Shown here: in pieces, positions 21,870 to 33,695 of the stretch | Layout: each line of letters begins with the position of its first letter | Numbering within the stretch: position 1 is the stretch's first letter | Assembly: GCA_030704615.1 (NCBI GenBank) | Contig: CM060731.1 | Coordinates: 68,800,756 to 68,864,755, forward strand | DNA length: 64,000 bases | From: Takakia lepidozioides | Lineage: Eukaryota; Streptophyta; Takakiopsida; Takakiales; Takakiaceae | Direction of reading: 5' to 3' | Position numbers and translations under genes: made by a program | The notes under the pieces: model-generated | Told to the model about the DNA's origin: nothing | Seen by the model: the letters and a program-made list of their open reading frames with translations, nothing else | The model's database searches: none

Positions 21870-24800
21870 TCCCCATCAACGCTTCTTCCACTTTTGAGGT
21901 CGCCCTTCAAAAATTGCAACCGCCTCGGATGCGTTTCCCATTTTTTAGGCACGCACCCAAGATGCCTCCACATGATGATAGCCCTTCCATTTGACGAGAT
22001 ACTCCGTTTCTCGGTTCTTGAACCTCCTCGACTTAAGTACTGCCTCCACCTCGTACTCAGGTTCATTTTCATGATCCAACAGCACAGGTGGCGGACGCAA
22101 CACTTGATGCCGATTCGGACGCGCTTCATCTTTGAAGTAAGGCTTCAAAAGGGAGATGTGGAATACTGGATGCACCTTGCTGTTTGCCGGCAGCTCCAAT
22201 TCATACACATCCTCATTCATAACCTTCCGGATGCGAAAGGGTCCCGCATACGGAGGTACGAACTTTGGACTCACTTCCGGAGGTAGTCGGAAATTTTTGA
22301 TATTCAACCAGACCTCCGTGCCTGCCTCAAACTTCACTTCCTTCCGCTTCCGATTCGCCTGCCTTTCATACCGTTTCCTAGCTTTGGCAATGTTGTACTT
22401 TGCGAGCTTCAACAAACGCTCGCATTCTTCCAGTACCGCCGCTACTGCCGGTTCCTCAACGTCCTGGGCGGCCCAACTTGTCGGCACCAGAGGTGCTTTT
22501 CCATAGACCAATACGAAAGGGGAAACTCCCGTTGCGGAGTGTTCTGTGTTATTATAACAAAACTCTACCGCGTCTAAGTGTTCCACCCAGTCTGATTGGT
22601 CTGCCGACACGTAATTCCGCAAGATCTGCTTCACTACGGAATTCACTCTTTCCGTTTGGCCGTCGGTCGTAGGTCGGAAGGCGGTGCTCATCTTCAGCCT
22701 CGTCCCCATCTTCTTCCAAAGTGTCCTCCAAAATTTACTCGTAAACTTTGAATCGCGGTCCAAGACAATATCCTTCGGGACTCCATGATGCTTTAAGACG
22801 TGGGCGAAGTAAAGTCGCCCTGTCTCTTGCGCCGTTGTCGTCTCCTTGGTGGGGATGAAATGGCCCATTTTACTGAACCTATCCACCACCACCATGATTG
22901 CATCAAATCCTTTTGACAGCGGCATAACAGTCATGAAATCCATCGAGACGCTTTCCCAAGTCCCCTCTGGAATCGGCAAGGGTTGTAACAGCCCCGCTTG
23001 CTTTTTGTACTCGCTCCGGTTTTGTTGGCATGTGGTGCATGTCTTGATATACTCCTCTGCCTCCTCCCTCAGTTTGGGCCAGAAATACTCTTTCTTCAAG
23101 AGTGCCGCAGTGCGCTTGGCTCCGCCGTGGCCCGCAAGCGGGCTATCATGGCATTCTCTCAAGATATTATCTCTGATCCCTCCCTTCGGCATGTAGAGAC
23201 GCTTTTGCTTATACCGGAGCAGTCCATTTTGCAAGTGGAACTGCGATTTAACCCCCCTCCTCAAGTCCTGCATCACGGACTTCGCCAGCTCATCCTTCCG
23301 GCAAGCCTTCCAGATCTTCCTTTGGACTGCCGTCTCGCCCCTGTACACCAACATGAGCTGCTGTTTTCTACTTAAAGCATCGGCCACCACATTGTCACGT
23401 CCCGGTTTGTACTGGATATCCACGTCAAACACTGCCAAAGTATCTTGCCACCTAAGTTGTTTTGGGGACAACTTGCGTGGCAAAATACTTCACCGTAACA
23501 TTGTCCGTGAACACCTTCACTGGGTTGGAACCAACATAGTGGCACCAAAGCTCAAGGCAATGCACCACCGCCTTCATCTTTTTTTCGTGCGTCGGCCACC
23601 GTCGCTCCACTTCATTTAGTTTCTTACTTTTGTAAGCCACTGGACGTCCATCTTGCATAAGTACACCCCCAATCGCGAAGTTCGACGCATCCGTATGAAT
23701 CTCGAACGGACGATCGAACTCCGAGATTTTCAAGACTGGAGCTTCCGCCATCCGCTGCTTCAATTCAGCAAAAGCTTGGCCACAAAAGGTGTTCCAAACC
23801 CAGACTTTGGATTTACACAGAAGGTCCGACAGCGCCCCGCGATCTTGGCGAAATTTCTCACATACTTCCGGTAATAGGAGGCGAGTCCTAGGAAGGATCG
23901 CACTCCCAGGACCGAAGTCGGAGGCTCCCAGTCCAAGATCGCCCTCACCTTTCTATCATCCATTTTGATCCCATCCTGTGTAATCACATGCCCCAAGAAC
24001 TCCACTTTCGTGACCCCGAATTCGCACTTTGAAGCTTTGGCGTATAGCTTCCCTTCCCGCAATTTTTGGAACATCCTTTTCAGGTGCTCCAGGTGCTCCT
24101 CCTTTGTTTTCGAGTACACCAAGATGTCGTCGATGTACACGATCACAAAGTCATCCAACCACTCCTGAAAAAGGCTGTTCATCAGCGTGCTAAATGTCGC
24201 TGGTGCATTGGTGAGCCCAAAAAGCATCACCAAGAACTCATATGAACCATACCTTGTCCTGCACGCGGTCTTCTCCTCATCTCCTTCTGCCACCCGAATT
24301 TGATGATAGCCGGAGCGCAAGTTGATCCGGCTGAAATACTTCGCTCCTGCCAACCGATCGAAGAGGTCGTCGATCCTTGGCAAAGGGTACCGGTTTTTTA
24401 TAGTCACCTTATTCAGAACCCTGTAATCGACACACATCCGCAGCGTTCCATCCTTTTTATCTGCAAATAGCACCGGGGCTCCGTAAGGTGACTTACTCGG
24501 CCGGATGTACCCCTTTGACATTAGATCTTTGAGCTGAGTCTTCAGCTCGACCAACTCTCTGTGGCTCAACCGGTAGGGCGCCTTGGCAAGCGGTTCCGAT
24601 CCCGGTATCACCTCAATCTTGTGGTCAACTCCTCTTCGCAGTGGCAAACCGCTTGGTAAATCCTCCGGCATCACATCCTGGTATTTCTCCAAAATCCCCT
24701 TGATCCAATCTGGGCTCGGCTCCCCATCGCCTTCCCCCTTCACTTCTCTATTGTAGAGCAAAAACTGGGGTTCGTGTGCCTCCTCCACGGCCAACTCCCT

Positions 24801-25200
24801 TGCTGACAGAAGGCTTATTCGCCCTCCCACCGGTTTGGGCGTTTCTGACACTCGTAAGACCTCGCCACCATTCCCACATGGCAGTGTGACTACTCTCTTG
24901 CGGCCATCTATGACCGCTCCGGATTTGCTCAAAAAGGTCATCCCTAAAATGAGATCCACTCCATCGATCTCGCAGATGGTGAAGTTCTCACGTCTCTCCC
25001 AACTCCCCAGTTGAAGAAGAACATCAAATGCCAACCTTGTCACCAGTTGTGGTTCTCATTTGGCAGAACGCACCTCAATAGAGGCCCCCACGTCACTTGT
25101 CGGGAGTCCCAACTTTTGCGCCGCCGCCGGCGTCATGAAGGAGTGCGACGCTCCTGTGTCCACCAACAACGATACATTAGTTCGGATATTATCCCATCCA
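21870..25200 (-). pseudogene. Chromovirus pol: protease, RT, RNase H, integrase, chromodomain
   Basis: In order on the minus strand: aspartic protease with LVDTGASHSF (about 25160), an in-frame TGA near 25056; reverse transcriptase 25043-23770 with intact [10 protein letters not shown]; a 1-bp break near 23840; RNase H with HTDASN up to about 23470; another frame break near 23475; integrase with an HHCC-type zinc region, the catalytic D-D-E core (SMDFMTVMP, DRDSKFTS, TDGQTERVN) and the GPF-type C-terminus; then a chromodomain (YEVEAVLKSRR, EYLVKWKGY). A TAA at 21945 falls inside the chromodomain tail, which would otherwise run to about 21870. Active-site residues are mostly kept, so loss of function is due to the frame breaks. 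Confidence 0.92.
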
Positions 25201-25210
25201 CAAACAATAA

Positions 25211-26384
25211 CTAACTCTCTTTACATATGGCGCCAGTTTCCTGATACAACTCACAATAATAGTTGCCTACCTTGCAAGTCATGGCGACCACCGCTTCTAC
25301 CAAGCGACTGATGGTATCTTCCGACAGCTCCGTGGTTGCCCGAGTCATGTTCAATTGTCGAGGTTTTGTGCACTTCTTGGCCATGTGCCCGGGCTCCCCG
25401 TAATTGAAACACACTCCATCAAAGGTGGTCTTCTGTCCGCCATAAGCCGCTCCACCCGCTTTTCCTTTCGAAGCACCGGGTACCGCCTTGACGTGTGAAG
25501 GCCCTCCCTTCGATTTCCACGTGCCATTGTCGCCGCGTGGCCTATCCCACTTCTTTTCCGGTCGGAGGGGTCACCTTCCCGCCGGGTCTTCTTGTGGTTC
25601 AGCTCCGTACGGCCTTGTCTTTCACCCCTAGGGACATCCGAGAAATATTCAGCCCTCTCAATTGCCTCATTCAAAGTCTTAGGTGGCTTGTCCTCCAACT
25701 TCCGCCTGGCCCATGAGGCCAGTCCCGTCACAAAGTTGAAGACCATTTCTGGTTCTGCCATGTCCGCGACTTCGAGCAAAAGCACATTGAAAGCCTGGAC
25801 ATATCCCCGAATGTCATCTGTTTGCTTCAAATTTCTCATCTTGTCCCGGGCAAGCCAGGACGCGTTGAGGGGCACAAACTGTCTCTTCATCAATTCCTTG
25901 AATCCACTCCAGTTCAAGGTTTCCGGGCTTGGACCTCGGTCGTGAAGGTTTTTCTGCCACCATTGTTGAGCATAGCCCCTCAAATAGGTGGGAGCCACTT
26001 CCACCCGATCCTCGTCACTCAACTTGCCTTCCGATTTCGGACGCCCTCGAAGGTGTCGGGTTCCTTAGGCTTCACCTTAAACTTTGCCTTAGTGGAAGTG
26101 GCATTAGCCGCCTTCAACACGTCTTTCAGCATCCCGCCAAACTGCGCCAACAACCCTTCCCAAAAGGCTGCCGGCATGGGAGGCATCTGTTGGTCGGTCG
26201 GAGCTCTTAGGGATTCCTCGGGCTCCGACTCCTCGGATTCCTCCCGCTCTTGAGCGGCCTCGTTTTCGAAAACATGCATCGCTTCCTCAAACGGCCGCCT
26301 CGGTGACACGTTGCCCCCATCGGGCTCACCAGGATCATCATCTTTTGGGCCGTTCCGCTTTCGTTTTGGCTTGCCCGACCCCAT
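25211..26384 (-). pseudogene. Chromovirus gag, frameshifted, zinc knuckle damaged
   Basis: I start gag at the ATG 26384 (MGSGKPKRKRNGPKDDD), not at earlier starts inside the leader. An acidic linker is followed, after a frame change near 26030, by the capsid region (YLRGYAQQWWQKNL, RDKMRNLKQ, YVQAFNVLL). A second frame change near 25412 leads to the nucleocapsid, where the zinc knuckle reads CFNYGEPGHMAKKC: the second metal-binding Cys is Tyr, consistent with one G-to-A change. The region ends near 25211 and leads on to the protease. Confidence 0.85.
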
Positions 26385-26425
26385 GATGAGGCCAATCCCA
26401 AGGACGATCACGTACTGAACTCTAA

Positions 26426-26437
26426 GCTCTGATACCA
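26426..26437 (-). promoter_or_regulatory. Primer-binding site, initiator tRNA-Met
   Basis: TGGTATCAGAGC on the minus strand, two bases inside the 5' LTR, is the standard plant retrotransposon primer site complementary to the 3' end of initiator tRNA-Met. Confidence 0.9.
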
Positions 26438-26439
26438 AG

Positions 26440-27166
26440 TATCGCGCACCTCACTTCGGTAAGCTCCCCTTCAAGTCATAGTTACTCGCTTTGATGCGCG
26501 CGCCTAACTTTCAACCTGGCCGCCGAGCCAACTTGGAGCTTCGGCTGCTCACCGGGGCATAACGGTCCCCCTTTTATCTCCCAAAGAACCCTCCACCGAT
26601 TTGGGCCCAGCGGGAATTCTTTTTGGTAGTTGGTAGTCCGGAACAGCTCCCCACTCTTTGGTCGCTTTCCGGCTCGCTCGCTTACTCACTAGTTTTTGGT
26701 CACCAACGGGCTTGCACTATTCTCGGGGTTACTACTCCTTATATATACTTCTGTAGCTGTCCGCAGGGGTTTCACAAACAACCATACCATTTTATGGCGA
26801 ACCACCACGAAAACCCTCGACTCCCGGTGATGAGTCGCGGTGAGTCTTGGCCCACCCATCACGGCCCCTATGGACCGTGATGAGTCCCAAGACTCCCCAC
26901 GACTCCCACCACGAGGTCTCCGCCCCAAGGTGAGTCCTATGCCACCCCCACTAAGTCCCGCTAAGCTACCACTACCCCTTTGTGAAGCCACCCCCACCGC
27001 ATCCCGGTGTGCGGGGCTCCACCTAGTGAGCACCTCCGCCTCCTTGAGTGCCTTGGGCACTCAAGAGTGCTTCAGCCCCCCGTACCTATCGATGCCACTG
27101 CCCCCACCACAGGGGCAGCCCCTCATGTGTCCCGACCCCCTGCCCGCAAGGCAAAGGGCCGCGACA
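26440..27166 (-). repeat. 5' LTR of the chromovirus
   Basis: 727 bp, near-identical to 20244-20969. The inner end has changed from GACA to GATA. This LTR would drive transcription of the element leftwards. Confidence 0.9.
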
Positions 27167-27171
27167 TTGCA

Positions 27172-29160
27172 GGTTTGCCATGGATAGAGAGGCGGGTAGC
27201 GTATGTTGAAGAGCGGCGTCGCATAGCTCAACGCTATGGCAACCAAGTTTGGGCTTCTAGTGTGAAGCGGAGGAGATGCTGGCCACGAGTGGGTGAACTG
27301 GTGGTCGTCTTCTTCAGCTGCAGGCCGAGTTAAGGAGCTGCAGAAATGTGGGCTGCGCATGGACATCTAGTATGTTGCAGGTTGGAGATGACATGATGAG
27401 CTCCAGGTATTTCTGCCCGAAACTAGTTGTTGCGGATAGATGAGGAGCAGCCGAATGGTGGAGCTGCGAGGGGATGCATCGCAGCCCGTTGGGAGCTTCA
27501 GCTCCAAGCTCATGAAGAGGTATGAGTGAAGAGAGGGGGCTGGTCCCTCTTGTGTGCAAATCAGTGCACTTGTGAAATATGTGTTGAGTTGGAGTTTCAA
27601 TCTGAAACTCAGCAGTGTAAGGGTTCTTGGAGTGGCAAGAGCGGGGTTGGAAGGCCAGCAGTGAGGCGTCCTAGAGCCAGGGGATGTGCAGTAGAACTGC
27701 AGGTACACCAAGGTTGTAAAGGTGTGTATTTTCAGATTTGTTTTTGTAAGCTTCATGGAGAAAATGGAGCTTGTTGGGCAGCATATGGCTTGCTTGTTGA
27801 GCTAGGGGCACTTCTAGTGGGCTGTGAGAGCTCAGGAGTGCAGGGCGATGGGGCTGATGGCTCCGCAAAAGCCATAGCTCGTCGGCAGTAGGTGCTGGAG
27901 CAAACCCCAGCTCGGGAAGAGCTCGGGAACGCGTGGAAACGTCTCGGGAACTCATGGGAACTCGTTGGGAGTTCCAGGGAACGCAGAGAATAGTGGCCGT
28001 GATGGGCCGTTGGGGCGGTATCACGAGATACCACGAGCCCAGGTCGTGATGGTTGACCGTGACTGTTGACTGTGACCATTGGAAGTCGTGGTGCGGACAC
28101 AACGGGTGGGCACGGTGACCAGATCGTGGGGATGGCGGGCCGTGAAGGCTCGTGGGAGTGGTACCACGGGGTATCACTGGGCAGCCCGTGGCCAACGAGC
28201 GCCTAGGACTGTGAGGAGTAGCGGCGGTTAGAGCCACGGAAGGCCGCGAACAGTTAGAGTGAAAATAAATAAATAAATAAAATGGATTACTTCCCTGCAG
28301 GTAATCTTTTCGGGTTTTCCGCCCAGTTCTTAACTATAGGGGGAGATCAGCCTGCAGGTAATTCCTTTGGACAGAATGTTGTTGGGGCCTATATGTACCT
28401 CTATTTGCTCCATTTTTTAACCTTCAGCGAATGGTGTGGTTTCCTGAGGTGGTTCCATTCGGAGGAATGGTTGGTGGACGTAAGGAGGCACTGGCGGACC
28501 CTGTGGAGGCTTGCATGGGGCCTTGGAGGCCAAGTTTCATGAGCTCGTGGAAGGCGGTTTGAGGAGTGTCTACAGGATGCTCTCATGGTTATGCAAATGA
28601 GAGAAGAGAGGAAAAAAAAAAAAGGTGTTGGGATGAGAGCATGCTGGGGATAGGCATTGCTTTAGTTTCCCTTCCTCGTAGCTTTCCACCTTCTCTGTAG
28701 GCCGAGACCTTTCCGTAGGTGGAGGCAAGAGTTAGTCCGGGTTTGGGCTGGGAGCGACACTATGGAGAGATTTTTAGTGTGGGGGAGTTGTTGTTTTCAT
28801 TCTTATGTTTGGATCCCCTCCACACCTGCATGCTTGATTGTGTGCCATACTAGTTTTGTGTGGGCGCTTGATTTTATAAGTGGTTGACTCGGGCTTGATC
28901 GCCGATCCAATCCTAGAGCATGCTGTCGAAGGTGAGGCTGGGTTGATGACAAGTCAGACCATCTTTGTTTCTCCTGTGGTGAGGTTGGAGGTGATGACCA
29001 GCCAACCATAGGAGTGCATGCGGTGGATGCAGGTGCAGGTGCAGGTGCAGGCTATGTTAGGGACCTAGTATTCCACCATAAGCCGCATCAGGATCTCTAC
29101 CCGGATACCTTGTGGAGAGGGGGTTAGAGACATGTTCATGACCGGTTGAGTGTCAGTTTG
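27172..29160. other. Probable retroelement leader/LTR debris, no intact gene
   Basis: This continues the DNA interrupted at 20243. It is rather GC-rich at 27700-28260, with many CGTGA/TCACG motifs. A short frame near 27172-27330 (WIERRVAYVEERRR) is protein-like but not recognised. (AAAT)n lies at about 28262-28282 and (GGTGCA)n at about 29028-29050. The stretch probably belongs to the retroelement whose gag fragment follows. Confidence 0.35.
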
Positions 29161-29171
29161 TCAACACGGAG

Positions 29172-29553
29172 GTGCCACTAGTTGCTGGGGAAAGTGCCGG
29201 TACGAGCACTAGCGATACTAGCGGGTATACGAGACGAGGTGTGCGGTTTAGGCCACCTTCACCTCCTGTGTCTTCTACGGAAGGTTCTGATTCAGATTGT
29301 GAATCCGGAGGACTCACACCGACGGTGCAAGTTATTTCTTTGCCATTGTTGTGGGACACGATGGAGGAGATGTATGGAGCCACGAAGGTACTCTAGGGCG
29401 GTGGGCACCATTGAGTTGGATGATTTTATCCAAGAGTTTGATAGTTGGTGTGACTTTGCAGCAAATGCGCAATCCACAACTGTTTACGCCTTTTATGGCA
29501 TGGAAGGGGTTGTTTCAGCACCTTGAGGGGCCGCCCATGGGTGGGAAATTGTG
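29172..29553 (+). pseudogene. Retrotransposon gag N-terminal fragment
   Basis: Frames on the plus strand give a Ser/Pro-rich start (RFRPPSPPVSSTEGSDSD), then LLWDTMEEMYGATKV, a frame break near 29395, then ELDDFIQEFDSWCD, another break, then QQMRNPQLFTPFMAWKGLFQ. The EFDSWCD...F.AWKGLF pattern is that of Ty3-type gag proteins. The fragment ends where inverted-duplication arm B begins. Confidence 0.55.
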
Positions 29554-29554
29554 T

Positions 29555-31815
29555 TAATAAGGTGTCCACTTCAAGAAAGTTTGCTTGCTGGCAGAGTTGC
29601 CTTCATTATCTCGTGGTTCAAACTTTTGAGTGTTCCATCCATATGCGCTAACCGGTTGGAGAGTGGGTGACGGTATGCGCATTTCAGGTTCTGGCTACAC
29701 GCTATGGCAGGTGCGGGCACCTGATGAGAGTGGGGAAATCACAAAAGCTTACACTTCAGATTTACAAGCCCATGGTCGGGATATTCGAAAAGTGTGTGTC
29801 TTAAAGCGAATTGAGGGCATGGAAGAGCTACAGAAATTAAGGAGAGTTATAGAGGGCACTGATCATGATGGGATTCGCGAAAGTAGAGCCCATGACCGGG
29901 TACCTCTCACCAGTTGGATTGATTCGAGTGGCCGTGTTTTGCTCATTGGAGATGGTACTATGTCAAACACACTTTCTCCCAGTGTCCGATTGGTTTGCCG
30001 ATCCCTGAAAACAAAAAGAAAAGAGAGAGGCCTTTCATCACTGGTCTGTGGATTGCTTCCTGTTTCTCAGAATTGATCTTTTTTATGTTGGAGCAAACTG
30101 GGAGTGTCTCTAGTACTGGATGCTAATCAATCAATGGTTGGCAGCTAATGCGTCTCAGCATACACCTCTTCTCAAGCAGGATGTAGTTCGTTTCTACAGT
30201 ACCCTTTGGTTGTGTCTTGTCCTCAATGTTTTCCTAAATGGAGAAGGCTATGGCTGATTTCAATCCTTTTATCCAGAACTAAAGATTCATGTAGCTTTTT
30301 TGACTTCTTGTTTCACACTCAGCAGCTGTCTTTCTTTGCTTGGACTTCTCATACAAAATTATACCTCATCTTCATGTGTGCAGCTGCACGTAGGAAGTTT
30401 CCTGGCCCCGCAGAAGGTGCCCGGACAGCCTTTGAAGATGCACATCAGCTTTCCATGGTTCTCCGTCAAGCTCTTTCCCAGCTCCAACCCTGAAGCTGCT
30501 TTGATGGACGCCCTGAAAAGGTTATATCAATCTGAAACATTGAAAAGTTGTCGACTCTGTCCTTGATGTTGCACAAAAGACTCAAGGATTTATGTACAAA
30601 AAAACTGAAGTCGTAGCTTGCTTGCATCAAAAGTAGTGGGATAAGAGGGAGTGAAGACCTCAAATATCATTTCGTCCGGAACTGTTGGAATGGTCTATCA
30701 CAATTCGTTTTCTTCTACATATTTTCATTTTACCTACATGTGTTCAGATTTGAGGAGATACGCATACCACGGTGTGAGAGGATCCAATCTTATGCAGCCG
30801 AAACTACGCAATGGCCAAAATTTATCCCGGAGTGGGTGCAGAACTTGTCTCCAGAAGAGAAGCGCAAGAGGTTCGAAGAGTTCAGTAGGTGGACCAGAAA
30901 GTACCCAGCCGCCATAACGGGAGATCCGGAGTCTACCTACTGGAAGCCAATATCATCTATTGTAGCTTGAAATTTTGTTCTCAACCAAACATGCACTTGT
31001 GGATGTGGGTTTGAAGAACAGTGAATTGAGAGTGTAGCGGCTGCCCTTGTGGGTGACGGCTTGACCAAGAGGAGCTATTTGGAGCCATCCAAGATTTAGT
31101 TACACATTCAACTTACCCCAAGACTTCCGTTGTATTTATGTAGGTGTCACCCCCCTAATTTCAAATCATGGTGGAATGGGTGTTAGTGGCCCACCCGCCA
31201 TCCAAATGTTGTACACCATGGCCCTGGTGATAGCTCTGAAGGATAGTGCATGGATGTTGTCGAGGTCAAGCAACTATTTGTATATGGATTTTGACTTGAG
31301 AAAATATAATCTGAAGTAAGAATGTTATCACTCTCCTTGAATTGTTGTCTACCTCTTCCACGTCATTGGTCGAGCGAGCAGCAAGGCATCATATGTGTGA
31401 ATCTCCTTAGTATTCTTAGTATTCAGACCTGATGTAAGGGACGGGATGTTGAGCACTCACCAATTACTATGGAGTACTGGATAGAGTTCAAGAGAAGTAT
31501 TATGGGGACTTAGCATGCCCCAACAGGAGTGGTGAGGATAGCCTTTGCAACTGGCAACATCAGGTTGGTTGCCTTTGGAGGAGAAAATCCTGTCCCTCCC
31601 TTTCGATGTCTCTGGAGTTCATTCATGAGCGTAGTCAGGTTTAAATCCAGTATCTCCACGCTGAAAGGGGACTCACGTCCTCCTGCCACCAAGAGTGGCC
31701 CGCATACACCAATACCTCACAATCCAACTATGTGCCATATCTCCCCAGGATGTTTGCTTCCTTCATCAGTTTTGCATCAATGCAAGCAGAGTTGGGCAAC
31801 AGAATGAATGGTGTT
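29555..31815. repeat. Arm B of the large inverted duplication (partner 1-2170)
   Basis: Reverse complement of the left edge of the window, carrying monooxygenase copy B and its 3' flank. It starts just after the gag fragment, so the 5' half of copy B was lost at that junction. The homology still continues at the point matching base 1 of the window, so the full length of the duplication is unknown. Confidence 0.75.
29631..30970 (+). pseudogene. FAD monooxygenase (copy B), 5'-truncated, frameshifted
   Basis: Only the last three exons are present: 29631-29954 (after a TTTTGAG acceptor, ending in LLIGD at a GT donor), 30384-30520, and 30748-30970. Splicing gives GDAAR where copy A has GDAAH, so the conserved His of the flavin-binding motif is Arg. 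One extra C near 30479 shifts the frame and stops the exon-2 reading at a TGA. The C-terminus is longer and more complete than in copy A (ends SSIVA at 30970). The N-terminal Rossmann half is missing; retroelement gag lies in its place. Confidence 0.75.
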
Positions 31816-31989
31816 TAAGTGTAGAAGACTGGGATTTCTACGAATATACTATACTACAAGGACAGCCTGAGTCTTCAAAAATCAAATTATTTCAGCTTAG
31901 CACACTGATTCTGCAGTAAGTGCCACCAAGAAAATTTACTCCTGCACAGCATTGATGATTGCATGCGTGGCACATTGGTTTCCAACATT

Positions 31990-33117
31990 TTCAATAAAGA
32001 TTGAAGCTACCGGTGGGGGTCTCTGGACTCCATCTCTCCCGTGATGGCTGCTGGGTACTTTCTGGTCCACTTACCCTCTTGCGCTGGACAAGTTCTGCAC
32101 CGACTAATTTATGGCCATTGCATAGTTTCGGAAGCTTGCATGAGATTGGACCCTAGTACACCACCGTATACCTTCGAAGCTGACAATAAGAAGGTAACCT
32201 GAAAACCTATCTAGAATGTACTGATGTGAATGTCCAGGCATCAGTTCTTGACGAATTTCTATCCCTCTTGATATACTACCACATTTCAATGCAAGCAAGA
32301 GCTCTAGGGACTTTGATTCTAAGTATTACAGACGCTGCCGTTGGAGCTTTCTTGCGACATGATGGACAGAAAGAACCTTACCTGAACCTTAAGAGGTATA
32401 TTTCTGTATCAGAGTCCATGCACAAGGATAATTATGGTAGGAAAAGTAAAGACAGATGTTGAGTGCGCATCAAAACGTTCAGGAGCTACATGATCAAGTA
32501 GTTGTGAATGGAAGGAAAGAAAGAACTAGCCAATGTAGCCTTCCCTTCCACTTCGGAAAATGAGACGATGAGACACTACAGAATGATAATGTGGAAAAGA
32601 ACTACATTCTGGTTAAGAAGAGAAATGAAATGAAATGAAATGGTGCTTTATAACGTCCGCAGAAAGCTCGTAGAGCTTATGGGACAAAATGAAAGAAAAC
32701 ATGAGAGAGGAACAAATCCAGAATGATGAAGAGATGAATGATGAGACACATTAGCTGCGAACTACTGCGTGATTAATCTCATCTGGCGCTAGACAATATC
32801 AGTCTCCTCCCACATGAAAAATGATGAAACAGTGACCTCTGCATGCACAGATCGGCTACGATGAAATTCTTCTGTCCTTTCTTTTCTTTGTAATTGAAGT
32901 ACGAGAAAATTAGAAGCTGGGAGAATGTGTCCGAGATAATACCAGCTCCAATGAGCAAAACGCGCCCACAGCTCGAATCAATCCAACTGGTGAGAGGTAA
33001 CCCCACAAGCTCTACTTTCGCGTGTCGCACCTGTATCGCATCAGCATCAGTGCCCTCTATAGCTATCCTTCGATTCTGTAGCTTATATATATGTATGTCG
33101 TGGACCTTTGTATGCAA
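31990..33117 (-). pseudogene. FAD monooxygenase (copy D), diverged
   Basis: On the minus strand the exon before the GD motif lies at about 33090-32940 and the last exon is at about 32195-32030. The motif reads LLIGA where the other copies have LLIGD, so the FAD-contacting Asp is gone. Both exons are more diverged than A, B and C, so this copy is older. A pentanucleotide run (AAATG)n lies at about 32622-32641. Confidence 0.6.
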
Positions 33118-33695
33118 TCATGCAAGTAATTCTGGGCAGCGGATACATGTTTAATACTGTAATCGACTGACCTGTCAAGTAATTGCATGAATGCAAGGCG
33201 AACAGATGGAGTTGCTCGGGAAAAAGATGACCAGAACCAACTTGAAGCACGAGGAAAGCAAACTGATATAAGTCAACGAGTTCAAGGTTTCGGCATGAGT
33301 ACAAATGTTTGAAGCCTTTGTTATTTATTTTCATCGGTGGAGTGGGCGTCTACTCCGTAGAACACTTTCCCTTCCAGTAGAGCTCTACAACATTCGAATC
33401 GACTATCAGATTGAGCACATGTGCGAACACAGCTGAACGCCCACTGCTCAGAAATTCAGAATTCCTCTAACTCATGCAGTACTAAAATGTAATTTCCACC
33501 AATTTCACCTTGGGCCCCAGCTATTTCAAACAAAGGCGTTCAATGTTAATGCTTCAATGTGTTGATTCTGTAAGGCTACGTAACATCCGTAAGCATTTGA
33601 TCAGCAGCAAGTGATGACCGTATATAGATTGATCAAGTACGCCACCCAGACTTCAAACTTAGCCTCCAGGCACCCGAATACCTGTAGATCACGAA
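33118..33695. other. No gene seen
   Basis: Only short chance frames. This is the 3' flank of the LTP gene and may hold its last exon if the intron suggested below is real. Confidence 0.35.

Larger units (their letters stand above)
20244..27166 (-). mobile_element. Complete chromovirus (Ty3 LTR retrotransposon), non-autonomous by mutation
   Basis: The element lies on the minus strand between two near-identical LTRs and is flanked by TTGCA on both sides (20239-20243 and 27167-27171). It has a standard primer site for initiator tRNA-Met, gag, protease, reverse transcriptase, RNase H, integrase and a C-terminal chromodomain. Gene order (integrase after RNase H) and the chromodomain place it in the chromovirus lineage. 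Frame breaks in gag and pol stop it from acting alone. Comparing the LTRs by eye I count roughly 30 differences in 726 bp, mostly transitions, so the insertion is moderately old. Confidence 0.93.
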
